Made by a program: the position numbers and the translations under genes
Notes under the pieces: generated by a model
What the model was told of the DNA's origin: nothing
The model's database searches: none
What the model saw: the letters and a program-made list of their open reading frames with translations, nothing else
Shown: in pieces, positions 63,225-64,000 of the stretch
How positions within the stretch are numbered: position 1 is the stretch's first letter
Layout of the letters: each line of letters starts with the position of its first letter
NCBI RefSeq assembly: GCF_006864135.1
Contig: NZ_SADV01000021.1
Span: 1-64,000, forward strand
Reading direction: 5' to 3'
Source: Lysinibacillus sphaericus
GTDB lineage: Bacteria > Bacillota > Bacilli > Bacillales_A > Planococcaceae
Length of the DNA: 64,000 nucleotides

Positions 63225-63625
63225 GGAATTATGATTCTTCACATCGTCCTTCAATATTCTAAATACATCCTTCACAACAGCTGCTATGTGCAGCAAAAAA
63301 TAATGCGTTTGGAACGCTGTAATCGTATCAAAAAACTAATCTGTGTACGAAATGCTAGAAACACTTGCTTTGGTCACGATCACTTTTCCATTTGCACATC
63401 CATACTATAGATTTTACCACTTGGATTAATATTCGATAAGGATTGAAGTGTTTTTCCACCTCCACAGCTAACAATTAATACAAGATCACCATCATTTATG
63501 GCTTCCTGTTTCATTAGCCAAGTATTCATACTACTATGCCCCTTATGCAAAATTCGTAGCATCATTGAGCCTATGAATCCTCTTGGATTGTTAGCTTGTA
63601 CAATTAATCGTTGGAAAAGTGTCAT
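63225..63625 (-). pseudogene. broken class I SAM-dependent methyltransferase
   Basis: From ATG 63625 (AAAGGGG upstream) the frame reads MTLFQRLIVQANNPRGFIGS and SAM motif I VLIVSCGGGKTL, stopping at 63380. In later frames VFRILKDDVK and FDTITAFQTHYF, the classic middle of such enzymes, are still readable on the minus strand down to about 63225. At least one frameshift and a probable deletion. Confidence 0.6.
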
Positions 63626-63626
63626 T

Positions 63627-64000
63627 TCAAATTTCCCCTTTGTCATTTTCACTTTCAAAAATTTGTTCCGAACTAAGAATTAAGATGTCTTGTGTAGCTA
63701 ACCTTATTAAGGCTGCTTCCTTACTTTGATCAGTAGCACCTGCGACTGCATCCCCCACAACAGTTACAGCAAAATTTCTAGCTAGAGCCCCTTCCACTGT
63801 TGCAGTTACACAGCCTTCTATAAAAACGCCCGTTACTATTAATTCGTGGATGCCATTATTGTTAAATACTTCATTAAGCTAGGATTACTAAATGCATCCG
63901 CTTTATTTTTTGAAAAATACACCCCCTCAGCTTTTAATAATCGTTTATCCATTTCCGCACCTTTACTCCCTTTTAATGCAGTGAATTTTCGTAATAGGTT
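63627..64000 (-). pseudogene. broken isochorismatase-like cysteine hydrolase, runs off the window
   Basis: Minus-strand text NKADAFSNPS changes frame near 63882 and goes on LNEVFNNNGIHELIVTG, the catalytic-Cys motif GVFIEGCVTATVEGAL and ends SENDKGEI-stop at 63627. This is the C-terminal part of an isochorismatase-family amidohydrolase. One base appears to be missing. Its stop is next to the methyltransferase start, so both once formed an operon. The N-terminal half lies beyond the window. Confidence 0.65.

Overview
The window reads as chromosome of a low-GC, spore-forming member of the Bacillales, most likely the Planococcaceae (Lysinibacillus/Solibacillus-like). The reasons are strong AGGAGG-type ribosome binding sites, frequent TTG and GTG starts, a Ger(x)C germination lipoprotein, a YjcZ-type spore protein, a YukJ-like DUF2278 protein, many small membrane proteins, and dispersed GTTCCGACTGGGC-type intergenic repeats. 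The genus is an inference from protein style; no rRNA or tRNA gene was seen.

Layout. 0-3 kb: the right end of an IS3-family element, an aromatic-acid-type MFS transporter, a decayed small gene and a secreted Excalibur protein. 3-19 kb: accessory genes (methyltransferase, DUF2278 protein, GNAT, alpha/beta hydrolase, PadR pair, LysR/SDR divergent pair, Qnr-like pentapeptide protein, TetR next to a broken serine hydrolase, VOC protein). Several broken genes lie among them: a retropepsin-like protease, a phage antirepressor remnant and a glycolipid-binding-like gene. 19-25 kb: an orphan gerC, MBL hydrolase, HAD plus Nudix pair and a membrane methyltransferase. 26-29.3 kb: a GC-richer TetR/ABC exporter operon bracketed by two related remnants of a phage DnaD-like gene.

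31-47 kb is the functional core, a phenylacetate (PAA) catabolic cluster. On the minus strand the order is paaK, a YumC-like ferredoxin reductase, a 4Fe-4S ferredoxin, paaA, paaB, paaC, paaD, an EthD-domain gene, paaF, paaG, an aldehyde dehydrogenase, paaH, paaJ, a third crotonase, paaX. PaaK makes phenylacetyl-CoA. PaaABC(D) epoxidises the ring. PaaG isomerises the epoxide to the oxepin. A hydrolase (not obvious; perhaps the third crotonase) and the aldehyde dehydrogenase open and oxidise the ring. PaaF, PaaH and PaaJ then give acetyl-CoA and succinyl-CoA. There is no PaaE; the ferredoxin plus reductase pair sits in its place. There is also no fused PaaZ. A decayed paaI and a remnant of a LivF-like transporter ATPase lie just beyond paaK. 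On the other side are a hotdog thioesterase, a nitronate-monooxygenase-like flavoprotein and a gamma-carbonic-anhydrase-like protein.

47-64 kb is again accessory: two Nudix genes, a truncated peptidase E, a polysaccharide deacetylase, csaA, an O-methyltransferase operon behind a promoter with two GTATAC palindromes, a zinc metallopeptidase, a membrane-bound Lon-type (S16) peptidase, an orphan gp25-like baseplate protein, tag and a DUF1963 protein, and two broken genes at the right edge.

Three patterns cut across the annotation. (1) Two nearly identical structured repeats (about 259 bp, 3 differences) lie in inverted orientation around 22.6 and 49.5 kb, enclosing the whole PAA region. (2) At least four copies occur of a short intergenic element made of a small palindrome, a CACCTCC anti-Shine-Dalgarno motif and a GGTCACT/AGTGACC terminator-like hairpin, possibly a small-RNA family. 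(3) The window holds an unusual number of broken genes, many by single-base deletions; sequencing error and true decay both need to be considered. No wholly new multi-gene system could be demonstrated. The small-RNA-like repeat family and the ferredoxin-coupled PAA epoxidase are the best leads.
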